Of a stretch of 32,038 bases of DNA, positions 14,389-22,254 are shown piece after piece. The position numbers and the translations under genes were made by a program. The first letter of the stretch is position 1; the number at the start of each line of letters is the position of its first letter. Source of the DNA: Deltaproteobacteria bacterium (GTDB lineage Bacteria; Desulfobacterota; DSM-4660; Desulfatiglandales; Desulfatiglandaceae); the NCBI GenBank assembly GCA_029933075.1, contig JAOZOW010000012.1, positions 1-32,038 of the forward strand, written 5' to 3'. The notes under the pieces were generated by a model that worked only from the letters and a program-made list of their open reading frames with translations, was not told the DNA's origin and did no database searches.

Positions 14389-15456
14389 GTGCTTCGCCTC
14401 CAGGATGTCCGGGTTACGTTGGGGGATTTCAGGCTCCACGACATATCCCTGCACGCAAAGCAGGGAGAATACATGGTCCTGCTCGGGCCGACGGGCACAG
14501 GCAAAACCGTGCTCCTTGAAACCATTGCCGGGATGCATCAAATAGAGAAAGGGAAGATCTTCATCCATGGGAGGGATGCCACCCGACTCCCACCTGAGAA
14601 GAGAAATTTAGGTGTGGTTTATCAGGACTATGCCCTCTTCCCCCACCTCACGGTGCGCAAGAACATCGCCTTTGGATTGGAATTGAGAGGGGAACCTGGA
14701 TACAAGAGCAGGAAAGCGGTAAGAGAAATTGCGGATTTCCTGGATATCGGGCAGATCTTGGACCGCCGCCCCGTCAATCTCTCCGGGGGCGAGCGGCAAC
14801 GTGTGGCATTGGCAAGGGCGCTGGTCCTGGAGCCTTATGCCCTGCTCCTGGATGAACCGCTGAGCGCCCTGGACCGATCCACCCGTGATCGGCTCAGGCG
14901 CGAGCTCAAGAGAATCCATAAGGAATTCGGGGTTACCATTGTACATATTACGCATGATTTGACCGAGGCCTTTTTTCTGGCGGGTCACCTGGCGGTCATG
15001 AAGGACGGACACATATTGCAAGAGGGCAAGCCAGAGGATGTGCTTAAGCGTCCCCGGAGTCGTGTGGTCGCGGAACTTCTCGGCATAGAAAACTTTATCG
15101 CAGCAACGTGGACAGCGGGGGTGCTCCTAAGCCCTATGGGTCCTATTGATTTTTCCCCGCCTCGTTTTGATTTTGCGGAATGCCCGAAAAAACTCTACCT
15201 CACGGTTCCGGGATGGTGCGTAGAGGTGCTGCCTCAGAAAGAGGAAAAGCGATATGCATGGATGGGGAATATGAGAGTTGCGGGGGTGGACTTAATGGAT
15301 GGGCACCTGGAACTGGAACTCAGCCACAGCAGTGGAGAGCGTCTTCGCACCTCCGTTTCCAGGAGGGAGGTGGAGGCACTCGCTGTTTCCTTTGAGATTG
15401 GCCGAAAGGTCCCGATCGGCCTGTTGAAGGAAGGAATCCACGTGATCCCTCAATAG
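14389..15456 (+). CDS. wtpC: Tungstate/molybdate ABC transporter ATP-binding protein
   Basis: A 355-residue ATPase. Walker A is GPTGTGKT, the Q-loop is in VYQDYALFPHL, the signature is LSGGERQRVALARAL and Walker B with D-loop is LLLDEPLSALD, followed by the switch His in VHITHDLTEAF. The C-terminal third (from about residue 235) is a TOBE-like accessory region, which in ModC and WtpC relatives binds the oxyanion and regulates transport. The start is GTG 14389, set by AGGGAGG (14376-14382) six bases upstream, rather than an in-frame TTG at 14362 inside wtpB. A 68-base gap separates it from the third half-permease. Confidence 0.93.
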   Translation: MLRLQDVRVTLGDFRLHDISLHAKQGEYMVLLGPTGTGKTVLLETIAGMHQIEKGKIFIHGRDATRLPPEKRNLGVVYQDYALFPHLTVRKNIAFGLELRGEPGYKSRKAVREIADFLDIGQILDRRPVNLSGGERQRVALARALVLEPYALLLDEPLSALDRSTRDRLRRELKRIHKEFGVTIVHITHDLTEAFFLAGHLAVMKDGHILQEGKPEDVLKRPRSRVVAELLGIENFIAATWTAGVLLSPMGPIDFSPPRFDFAECPKKLYLTVPGWCVEVLPQKEEKRYAWMGNMRVAGVDLMDGHLELELSHSSGERLRTSVSRREVEALAVSFEIGRKVPIGLLKEGIHVIPQ

Positions 15457-15524
15457 ATAATCTCCATCCATAAATCAAATGAATTGGAGCCCAAACCTTT
15501 TGTGTTGACAAAGGGAGCGCCTGC

Positions 15525-16112
15525 ATGCCAGCTATTATGACATGGCAAGACCCCTGGAGATACGATTTTAAGGAGGATATGGACAGAAACGGGGGAAATA
15601 GCGGTATGCTCATAACGACCATTATCTTGGGCGTCGTAGCTGTTTTGCTGCTTGCAGCAGGCTACGCAAAGGGGCAGGGCCAGCATATTGCAGGCATGAG
15701 ATCGGCAGGGGTGATGCTGCTGGAAGTCATTCCATTGTTGATCTTCGCCTTTATTATTGCCGGGATGGTTCAGGTGCTTATCCCACATGAGGCTGTTGCC
15801 AAGTGGGTGGGGGTGGAATCCGGGTTTCGGGGCATTCTCATCGGTTCCGTGGCCGGGGGGTTGTGCCCGGGGGGACCTTTTGTCAGCATGCCGATCGCGG
15901 CAGGGCTGTTCCGCGCCGGGGCAGGCATAGGGACCATGGTCGCCTTTCTCACGGGGTGGTCGGTCTGGGCCGTGAGCCGGTTGCCCTTGGAAATAGGTTT
16001 CTTGGGGTGGAGGTTCACGCTTGTGCGGTTGGTGAGCAGCGCCCTGCTTCCCATACTGGCCGGACTTATCGCTCAGGTCCTTTTCGGCGGGTTCAAGGTA
16101 TCCCCTTCGTAA
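15525..16112 (+). CDS. DUF318/ArsP-like half-permease, second-half type
   Basis: A 195-residue membrane protein with a short hydrophilic N-terminus, a first helix (LITTIILGVVAVLLLAAGYA) and a bundle of further helices. The stretch FLTGWSVWAVSRLPLEIGFL then GWRFTLVRLVSSALLP parallels SWVSVGLIQLPAEAGALGRK in the NifX-permease fusion, so the two are homologous second-half modules. No first-half partner follows it, so it might pair with the protein at 10796-11338 or act as a homodimer. ATG 15525 has GGGAG (15513-15517) at a good distance; a second ATG at 15579 follows AAGGAGG too closely. It is probably the last gene of the wtp transcript. Confidence 0.85.
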   Translation: MPAIMTWQDPWRYDFKEDMDRNGGNSGMLITTIILGVVAVLLLAAGYAKGQGQHIAGMRSAGVMLLEVIPLLIFAFIIAGMVQVLIPHEAVAKWVGVESGFRGILIGSVAGGLCPGGPFVSMPIAAGLFRAGAGIGTMVAFLTGWSVWAVSRLPLEIGFLGWRFTLVRLVSSALLPILAGLIAQVLFGGFKVSPS

Positions 16113-16116
16113 AGGG

Positions 16117-16145
16117 TTGACAGAAAACATGTTTTTTGCGATCAT
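16117..16145 (+). promoter_or_regulatory. Probable sigma-70-type promoter of the leu leader/leuA
   Basis: A perfect TTGACA (16117-16122), a 17-base spacer and GATCAT (16140-16145, four of six consensus bases). Transcription would begin near 16152, just upstream of the leader peptide. It starts five bases after the stop of the preceding half-permease. Confidence 0.6.
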
Positions 16146-16188
16146 TTAATAAATTGAACTCATTTTGAATTCGGAAACGGCTAAGAAA

Positions 16189-16314
16189 GTGAACGCAGAT
16201 CTCTACAACGCAATTGCCATTATCAGGGAGACGGGGGAGACGGGCTTATTGCTGTCTCTGCTGTTAGGGCTCCTCCTGCTTAGGGGCCGACCGCCGGGCC
16301 TGATAATGGAATAG
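16189..16314 (+). CDS. leuL: leuA leader peptide (leucine attenuator)
   Basis: A 41-codon reading frame. Residues 20-31 contain ten leucines in twelve codons (16246-16281; TTA TTG CTG TCT CTG CTG TTA GGG CTC CTC CTG CTT), followed by RGRPPG. The enterobacterial LeuL leader likewise has a Leu run followed by RGR. The frame ends at TAG 16312-16314, just after an RNA segment that can pair either backward or forward. The start is uncertain: GTG 16189 has a weak ribosome site, TTG 16165 would add eight residues, and TTG 16249 behind GGGGGAG would give a 22-residue leader. In every case the Leu codons are read. The peptide itself is presumed to have no function beyond ribosome pausing. Confidence 0.8.
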   Translation: MNADLYNAIAIIRETGETGLLLSLLLGLLLLRGRPPGLIME

Positions 16315-16365
16315 CGCTGTAGAATAGTTCTTTGGAGTCCGTTATCAGGCAAGCCTGATAACGGA
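16217..16365 (+). promoter_or_regulatory. Leucine-responsive transcription attenuator, segments 1 to 4
   Basis: Segment 1 CCATTATCAGG (16217-16227) is exactly complementary to segment 2 CCTGATAATGG (16299-16309). Segment 2, as GCCTGATAATGGA (16298-16310), also pairs with segment 3 TCCGTTATCAGGC (16338-16350) with one G-U pair. Segment 3 pairs perfectly with segment 4 (16354-16365) to make the terminator. Segments 1 and 2 flank the Leu codons and segment 2 ends at the leader stop. A ribosome stalled on Leu codons frees segment 2 to sequester segment 3 (read-through). A ribosome reaching the stop covers segment 2, and with no translation 1:2 forms; both favour termination. Confidence 0.85.
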
Positions 16366-16373
16366 TTTTTTTT
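16338..16373 (+). terminator. Intrinsic terminator before leuA (attenuator stem 3:4)
   Basis: TCCGTTATCAGG (16338-16349), loop CAAG, CCTGATAACGGA (16354-16365) form a perfect 12-bp stem followed by eight Ts (16366-16373). It lies 38 bases before the leuA start codon and after the leader peptide. Confidence 0.95.
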
Positions 16374-16411
16374 GGCCGGATTTGGGAAGAGGGAAAAGGA
16401 GGTTATCCGTT

Positions 16412-17953
16412 ATGGAGCGAGTGATCGTCTTTGATACCACGTTGCGGGACGGGGAACAGTCTCCCGGCGCCAGCATGAACGTGGCGGAGAAACTGCGGCT
16501 TGCCACCCAGCTGGAAAAGCTCGGGGTGGACGCCATTGAGGCAGGTTTCCCCGCGGCTTCCCCCGGCGATTTCGAGGCGGTTCAGGCCATAGGCAAAAAG
16601 ATAGGCAACTCGGAGGTGACCGCCCTTGCCAGAACCTCAAAGGAGGACATAGACAGGGCGTGGGCCGCCGTTCGCGAGGCAGCAAGGCCGAGACTTCATA
16701 CCTTTATCGCCACCTCCGACATTCACCTGGAACACAAGCTGAGGATGAGCCGCGAGCAGGTCATTCAGTCCGCCGTGGAGGCCGTTAAACACGCAAGGCG
16801 CTTTACGGAGAATGTGGAATTCTCAGCCGAGGATGCGTCCCGGAGCGACAGGGACTTCCTCTGCCGCCTGTTTGAGGCAGTTATTGACGCAGGCGCTACC
16901 ACCGTGAATGTCCCTGATACGGTAGGTTACGCCATGCCGGATGAATTCGGTGAGCTGGTAAGATACATCCGCCAGCATACCCCGAATATCCACCGGGCCG
17001 TAATGAGCGTCCATTGTCATAACGATCTGGGTCTGGCAACGGCCAATACCTTAGCCGGGCTCAGGGCTGGAGCCCGGCAGGCAGAGGTTACCATCAATGG
17101 TATCGGGGAGAGGGCGGGGAATACGTCCCTGGAAGAGGTGGTGATGGGACTGCACACGCGCAGGGGGCTTTTGGATCTCTACACGGGCGTCAATACCAGG
17201 GAGATCCATCCCACGAGTCGCCTCGTCTCCATGATCACCGGTATTGTTGTCCAGCCCAACAAGGCGGTGGTCGGTGCCAACGCCTTTGCCCATGAGGCCG
17301 GGATTCATCAGGATGGGGTGCTCAAGAACAGGATGACCTATGAGATCATGGAGCCGGAAATTGTTGGTCTTTCGGCCAACCGGCTGGTCCTCGGGAAACA
17401 CTCTGGCCGACACGCCTTCAGGGAAAAGCTGGTGGATCTCGGATATGATCTTAGCGGTGAAGAGATCAATCGGCTCTTTGAAAAGTTCAAAGAACTGGCC
17501 GACAAGCGGAAAGAGATTGTGGATGAGGATATCGAGGCCCTTGTGGCGGAGGAGATCCTGCGGGTTCCCGATGTATACCAATTATTGTATTTAAACGTGG
17601 TAAGTGGAAATCTGGCTGTGCCTACGGCTACAGTGAAGCTGTTGGTAGAGGGAGAGGAGAGGCTGGGGGCCGGCTTCGGGGTAGGACCCATTGACGCCAC
17701 CTATAATACAATCGCCAAAGTCACGAGCACCCACTGCCGGCTGCTTCGTTTTTCCGTTAATTCCATCACTGGCGGGATGGATGCCCAGGGAGAGGTGACA
17801 GTCCGCCTCCAGGAAGACGACCTGGTGGCCCTCGGCAAGGGGGCTGATCCGGATATCATTACGGCCAGTGCCAAGGCATACATCAATGGCCTGAATCGGC
17901 TCGAATACCTGAGGAGGAACCCATCTTTGACCCCGGAGGAGAGGAGACTATAG
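16412..17953 (+). CDS. leuA: 2-isopropylmalate synthase
   Basis: A 513-residue enzyme condensing acetyl-CoA with 2-oxoisovalerate, the committed step of leucine synthesis. The N-terminal TIM barrel opens [18 protein letters not shown] and carries the [16 protein letters not shown] metal-binding region and [16 protein letters not shown]. About residues 365-500 form the LeuA dimerisation/regulatory domain that binds leucine in this family. Full-length for the long bacterial LeuA form. ATG 16412 has AAAAGGAGG (16394-16402) nine bases upstream. It is preceded by the attenuator described above, so leucine would control it both at transcription and by feedback. No other leu gene follows; its end overlaps the convergent lipB by six bases. 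Confidence 0.97.
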   Translation: MERVIVFDTTLRDGEQSPGASMNVAEKLRLATQLEKLGVDAIEAGFPAASPGDFEAVQAIGKKIGNSEVTALARTSKEDIDRAWAAVREAARPRLHTFIATSDIHLEHKLRMSREQVIQSAVEAVKHARRFTENVEFSAEDASRSDRDFLCRLFEAVIDAGATTVNVPDTVGYAMPDEFGELVRYIRQHTPNIHRAVMSVHCHNDLGLATANTLAGLRAGARQAEVTINGIGERAGNTSLEEVVMGLHTRRGLLDLYTGVNTREIHPTSRLVSMITGIVVQPNKAVVGANAFAHEAGIHQDGVLKNRMTYEIMEPEIVGLSANRLVLGKHSGRHAFREKLVDLGYDLSGEEINRLFEKFKELADKRKEIVDEDIEALVAEEILRVPDVYQLLYLNVVSGNLAVPTATVKLLVEGEERLGAGFGVGPIDATYNTIAKVTSTHCRLLRFSVNSITGGMDAQGEVTVRLQEDDLVALGKGADPDIITASAKAYINGLNRLEYLRRNPSLTPEERRL

Positions 17954-18616
17954 AGTGAACTCAGCAGGGCATATGTCTAAATGGAAAAGCCTGGCCATGG
18001 TTTCAAGGAAAGCAGTTTTTACTTGAGTCAACGGGATGTGTTCCCCTCTTAGGGAACTCAAGGAGCACATCTTGACCCCCCTGATACCGCACGGGATAAT
18101 CCAGTCGAAGTAGGAGAGATCAGGGTTGATATTTATGGCCAGGCCATGGTAGGTGATCCCGCCTTTTACAGCAACGCCGATGGATGCCACCTTACGATTC
18201 TTCGCCCATACGCCCCTCATTCCGGGCGTGCGGGACCCTTCCACGCCAAAAATCTTCAGGGTTTCAATTACAGCCTCTTCCAAAAGATAAACAAATCGAT
18301 ACAAATCAAGTCCCATTTGTTGGAGATCAAACAGCGGATAACAGACCATTTGACCCGGCCCATGCCATGTCACATCTCCCCCCCTCTCAACGCGGTAAAA
18401 GGGGATCCCCTTTTTCTCAAAAAATGTCTTTCCCCGCAGGATGTTTGCAAGATCGGCGCCTTTGCCTAAGGTATAGACAGGAAGGTGTTCTCCCAGGAGC
18501 AAAAAGTCAGGTAAATCTGATTTGATTTTCATCCCCACTAACCTTTTCTGGAGAATCCAGAGGGATTCATAAGGGGAAATCCTGAAATCAAAATAATGTG
18601 TCTTTGCCCTAACCAT
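17948..18616 (-). CDS. lipB: Lipoyl(octanoyl) transferase
   Basis: A 222-residue transferase moving octanoate from acyl carrier protein to lipoyl domains. [12 protein letters not shown] (residues 78-89) is the family signature. The catalytic pair is Lys142 (RKVASIGV) and Cys176 (IIPCGI). Length is normal. It is the last gene of the minus-strand block, 12 bases after lipA, and overlaps the convergent leuA end by six bases. The ATG at 18616 has only a weak ribosome site, so translation may depend on lipA. Its client is presumably the lipoyl domain of the E2 encoded three genes upstream. Confidence 0.96.
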   Translation of the reverse strand: MVRAKTHYFDFRISPYESLWILQKRLVGMKIKSDLPDFLLLGEHLPVYTLGKGADLANILRGKTFFEKKGIPFYRVERGGDVTWHGPGQMVCYPLFDLQQMGLDLYRFVYLLEEAVIETLKIFGVEGSRTPGMRGVWAKNRKVASIGVAVKGGITYHGLAININPDLSYFDWIIPCGIRGVKMCSLSSLRGEHIPLTQVKTAFLETMARLFHLDICPAEFTL

Positions 18617-18628
18617 TTCACAGATTTA

Positions 18629-19546
18629 TCATAGAGTACATCTCTGAGATAGCGTCTGTATTGCCGGGCGAGAGGCGCGCAGCCCGAGGACTTGCAATTC
18701 TGCCCGGTAGGAGCTCCGCACCAGAGGCCCTGACTCTACCCACCGGAACCCGGCCTCCAATGCCTTTTCTTTCAGATAAATAAACTCGTCATAAGTGTAA
18801 TAACGCGCTACAGGAAGATGTTTTTTACTTGGTCGCAGGTATTGGCCTATGGTCAGAATGTCGCAACCTACCTGCCGAAGCTCATGGAACATTTCTTCCA
18901 ATTCGTGAAAAGTCTCGCCTAATCCCACCATAAATCCCGATTTGGTCAATGTCTCAGGATTCATCTCTTTTGCCATTTTCAACACTTGAAGAGACCGCTT
19001 ATAGGCCGCCCTGGGCCGTACAGAGGCAAAAAGGCGGCTTACCGTTTCCATGTTATGGTTCAGGATTTGAGGCGCCGCTTCCATAACCTTTGACAGGGCC
19101 CCGGCATCACCCTTGAAATCAGGAATCAGGGCTTCAATGCTGCAATTTGGATTCCGGGTGCGTATGGTACGAATCGTTTTTTCAAATAGAGAGGCGCCTC
19201 CATCCGGGAGATCGTCTCGACTCACCGATGTGATGACCACGTGGCGGAGCTTCAGTACGGTGACAGCCTGGGCCAGCCTCTCTGGTTCCCCCCAATCCAC
19301 TTTCTGCGGTTCTCCTTTGAGTACGGCGCAAAAACGGCAGTATCGGGTACAGACAGCTCCGAGGATCATAAATGCGGCTGTTCCTCGGCCCCAACACTCG
19401 GCTATGTTGGGGCACAGGGCCTCTTCACATACGGTATGCAGGCCCTGTGTTTGCATGAGCGCCTTAAGGTTACTGAAGTTTCGGCCTGATGGAACAGCTA
19501 CTTTCAACCAGGGGGGTTTGGGGAGCTCTGCGGACAAATTTTTCAT
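18629..19546 (-). CDS. lipA: Lipoyl synthase (radical SAM)
   Basis: A 305-residue radical SAM enzyme that inserts two sulfurs into the octanoyl chain on lipoyl domains. The auxiliary cluster motif is Cys40, Cys45, Cys51 (CEEALCPNIAEC) and the radical SAM cluster is Cys66, Cys70, Cys73 (CTRYCRFC). The C-terminal RSSYRAE supplies the Ser ligand of the auxiliary cluster. Length is normal. It lies 16 bases after the E3 gene and 12 before lipB, so lipoyl assembly is co-expressed with the complex that needs it. ATG 19546 is used; no strong ribosome site is seen. Confidence 0.97.
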   Translation of the reverse strand: MKNLSAELPKPPWLKVAVPSGRNFSNLKALMQTQGLHTVCEEALCPNIAECWGRGTAAFMILGAVCTRYCRFCAVLKGEPQKVDWGEPERLAQAVTVLKLRHVVITSVSRDDLPDGGASLFEKTIRTIRTRNPNCSIEALIPDFKGDAGALSKVMEAAPQILNHNMETVSRLFASVRPRAAYKRSLQVLKMAKEMNPETLTKSGFMVGLGETFHELEEMFHELRQVGCDILTIGQYLRPSKKHLPVARYYTYDEFIYLKEKALEAGFRWVESGPLVRSSYRAELQVLGLRASRPAIQTLSQRCTL

Positions 19547-19562
19547 CCATTAATATGAGGTT

Positions 19563-20948
19563 TCAAGGTAAATAAATGGGCCTTCCCAGGCATTCCCTTG
19601 CTGCCTCTGCCAGGGATTCGCTGAGGGTCGGGTGAGGAAAGGCCAATTTGGCCATCTCCTCCAAGGTGACTTCCATCTGGACCGCCATGACGGCCTGGCC
19701 TGCCATCTCACAGGCAGCTTCTCCGATTATGTGAATTCCAAGTATCTCACCGTATTTCCTCTCAGCCACGATTTCCACAATGCCTTCATTCTGGGAGAGG
19801 ATCATGCCGCAGGGGTTCATGGAGAGGGGAGCTGCACCCATCACAACATCGTAGCCCGACTCCTTCGCTTCTTTGGCGGTCAGACCAACACAAGCTACCT
19901 GGGGGCTGGTGAATAGGACCCTTGCAATTGTGCGTGCACAAAGCGAACTCCCCAGTCCCATGGCGTTTTCAGCCGCCACAATGCCCCCGGCTGAGGCCAT
20001 GTGGGAGAAATGCATCTCCTCCGGAGCCGAAAGATCCCCAATGGCATAAATGTCATCCGCATCAGTCTCCATCCGGTCATTCACACGAATGTAGGGACTA
20101 CCTTCATCCAGCCCGACCTTGTCAAGCCCCAATCCCAGCATGGAGGCTCCCCTTTTCAAAGTGATCAAGCAGTCTACGGTTAATGATTCTACGCCCTTTT
20201 TTGATTTCAGGGAAACCCTAAGGCCCCCCTTTTCCTTTGCCAGCGCCTGCACTCGGGCCGTGGTACGGAGCTGCAGACCCTGGTTTTTCAGGACCTTGGT
20301 CAGACGGGATGAAATGGTCTTTGTCTCCTTTTCCAAGAGCCTTTTCCTCCCGGTGGCGAGGGTCGTTTTGGAACCGAACCGGTGCAAGAACTGCGCGATC
20401 TCGATAAGCATGGGGCTGTCCCCGAGCAGCAGGGCTCTTCCGGGCGGCTTTTTCGCATGCAGCAGATAGTCACTGTTTACCACTCCATCCAGGTCGCTGC
20501 CCGGGATATCAGGCTTGAGCCACCTCCCGCCAGTGGCCAGGATAATTTTACGGCATTTCAGAAGGTCGCCATTCACCCTGACGCTTCCCCTGTCAACCAG
20601 TTCTCCCCTGCCTGAAATAAGTGACACCTTGTTCTTCCTGAGCAACCCCTGGGTTCCCAACCGCATAAACTGGATCAATTTTTTTTGCCTTTTCTGGACA
20701 GCGGAGAAATCCGTTTCCTTTTTGGCACACGAGATACCCATTTCCTTCCCGAGGGACAGCATGTCGAGGATATGTACAGCGGCCATCATGTTGCCGAAAG
20801 GGATACAGCCCCTGTTCATACAGAGGCCTCCCAGGTGTTTTTCTTCCACGAGGGCCACCCGGCCGCCCAGTTGGGCCGCCCTGATGGCGGCTGGAACACC
20901 GCCCGCTCCCCCGCCTATTACGACGACATCAAAGATTTCTTCAGGCAT
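19563..20948 (-). CDS. lpdA: Dihydrolipoamide dehydrogenase (E3)
   Basis: A 461-residue flavoprotein that reoxidises the dihydrolipoyl arm of E2 with NAD+. The N-terminal FAD fold is VVVIGGGAGGVPAAIRAAQL, and the redox disulfide is Cys43/Cys48 in GGLCMNRGCIP. The NAD-binding and central FAD regions (IYAIGDL) follow, and the C-terminal HPTLSESLAEAA gives the catalytic His. The usual GGTCLNVGCIPSK wording is changed (Met-Asn-Arg between the cysteines, Phe-Gly after Pro), so it is a divergent E3. ATG 20948 has GGAGG six bases upstream; the extra codons upstream belong to the ribosome site. It starts 11 bases after the E2 stop. Confidence 0.95.
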   Translation of the reverse strand: MPEEIFDVVVIGGGAGGVPAAIRAAQLGGRVALVEEKHLGGLCMNRGCIPFGNMMAAVHILDMLSLGKEMGISCAKKETDFSAVQKRQKKLIQFMRLGTQGLLRKNKVSLISGRGELVDRGSVRVNGDLLKCRKIILATGGRWLKPDIPGSDLDGVVNSDYLLHAKKPPGRALLLGDSPMLIEIAQFLHRFGSKTTLATGRKRLLEKETKTISSRLTKVLKNQGLQLRTTARVQALAKEKGGLRVSLKSKKGVESLTVDCLITLKRGASMLGLGLDKVGLDEGSPYIRVNDRMETDADDIYAIGDLSAPEEMHFSHMASAGGIVAAENAMGLGSSLCARTIARVLFTSPQVACVGLTAKEAKESGYDVVMGAAPLSMNPCGMILSQNEGIVEIVAERKYGEILGIHIIGEAACEMAGQAVMAVQMEVTLEEMAKLAFPHPTLSESLAEAARECLGRPIYLP

Positions 20949-20959
20949 TCCATGCCTCC

Positions 20960-22213
20960 TCAGCAAACCATCAGGACCGGTTCTTCAATCATCTCCCTGA
21001 TGGTCTTAAGGAAACGCGCTGCAGGGGCGCCGTCAATAATCCGGTGGTCAAAGGTAAGGCTGAGCCCAATCCTTGGCTCCGGTACGACCTGATCGCCTTG
21101 CACAACGGGTTTTCGGGTGATTCTTCCTACGCCCAGGATTGCGCTTTCAGGCGGCCGGATGATGGGGGTGAAATGGTCAATATCTGCAAATCCCAGATTG
21201 GATATCGTAAATGTGCCGTTACTCATATCGTCAGGTGACAGCCGGTTTTCCCTTGTTTTGGCAACCAGCTCGGTAATCTCTTCATCAATCTCACGGATGC
21301 TTTTTAGGTCCGGGTTTCTGGTCACCGGGACGATCAACGCGTCCTTTGCCTCCATGGCGATACCGATGTGGATCTGTTTCCAGACAAGTATGGCATCTCC
21401 CTGCAGGGTGGCGTTGAGCCTTGGATGTTGTCGGAGGGCCATAGCGGCGATTTTGACCAGGATGGCGTTGAATGAGACTTTCCGCTCACTGGTGGAAAGG
21501 CGCTCTCTGAGATCTATAAGCGCCCCTGCTCCGGCTTCAGTGTGGAGCGTAAGCTGGGCGGATTGGCTGAGACTCTGATACATGTTATCAGAGATAGCCT
21601 TTCGAATACCCCGAAAGGGGACACTCTCCATGATTTCTTTTTCGATGGATTGTCTATCGTACAGATCCAAAGGGCCGGGCGGAGCGGGCAACTCACGTTG
21701 AAAGGCAGCGTGCTGCTGTTCAATGGCCCGCAGGATATCAGCTCTGACGATCCTGCCCCCCGGCCCTGATCCTTCAATAGCTGCAAGATTCAGGTTGTGG
21801 GAGGCGGCCATGGCACGAGCGAGAGGTGAGGCCTTTATCCTGAGTTTCGATCGGTCACCGGGCGCATCATTACCGGCCAGGAGGGAAGGAGGTGTTTCCG
21901 GCGGCCGTAATGCACCTTCATCTCTGTCCATTGAACTATCCACCGTGGGATATTTCGTGACGAGCCTTTCATATTCCTCTCGATCTTGCGCCACATAGCC
22001 CACAATCTCCTCGACCGCACAGATGCTGCCTTCTGACACAATCGGATGGATGATTCCATCCGCGGGGGAGGGCACTTCAAAACTCACTTTTTCGGTTTCT
22101 ATTATCAGGACCGTATCGCCTTTTTTGACGGCGTCTCCCGATATGAACTTCCACTCGACCACCTTGGCGTTCTCCATGGTGAGGCCCAGTTTTGGAATGG
22201 TGATCTCGATCAT
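20960..22213 (-). CDS. Dihydrolipoamide acyltransferase (E2) of a 2-oxoacid/acetoin dehydrogenase complex
   Basis: A 417-residue core subunit. Residues 1-77 are one lipoyl domain with the modified Lys42 in ETEKVSFEV. About 135-175 form the peripheral-subunit-binding domain (KASPLARAMAASHNL ... EGSGPGGRIVRADIL). From about 205 the catalytic acyltransferase domain runs to LTFDHRIIDGAPAARFL with the HRxxDG site. There is only one lipoyl domain. ATG 22213 is chosen because GGAGGT lies six bases upstream, giving an immediate lipoyl domain. The gene sits between E1beta and E3. Specificity (pyruvate, acetoin or another 2-oxoacid) cannot be decided from the sequence. Confidence 0.94.
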   Translation of the reverse strand: MIEITIPKLGLTMENAKVVEWKFISGDAVKKGDTVLIIETEKVSFEVPSPADGIIHPIVSEGSICAVEEIVGYVAQDREEYERLVTKYPTVDSSMDRDEGALRPPETPPSLLAGNDAPGDRSKLRIKASPLARAMAASHNLNLAAIEGSGPGGRIVRADILRAIEQQHAAFQRELPAPPGPLDLYDRQSIEKEIMESVPFRGIRKAISDNMYQSLSQSAQLTLHTEAGAGALIDLRERLSTSERKVSFNAILVKIAAMALRQHPRLNATLQGDAILVWKQIHIGIAMEAKDALIVPVTRNPDLKSIREIDEEITELVAKTRENRLSPDDMSNGTFTISNLGFADIDHFTPIIRPPESAILGVGRITRKPVVQGDQVVPEPRIGLSLTFDHRIIDGAPAARFLKTIREMIEEPVLMVC

Positions 22214-22254
22214 CTGCTGACCTCCGCGCACTCGGCTGGGTGATGTCAAACTGG

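Noticed and set aside
13772-14545. 257-codon plus-strand frame across wtpB and the start of wtpC
   Set aside because: It is an out-of-frame shadow of two clear ABC transporter genes, with scattered Cys and no domain.
15450-16145. 231-codon open frame on the minus strand, rich in Pro and His
   Set aside because: Antisense to the half-permease at 15525-16112; the composition is what a reversed membrane protein gene gives.
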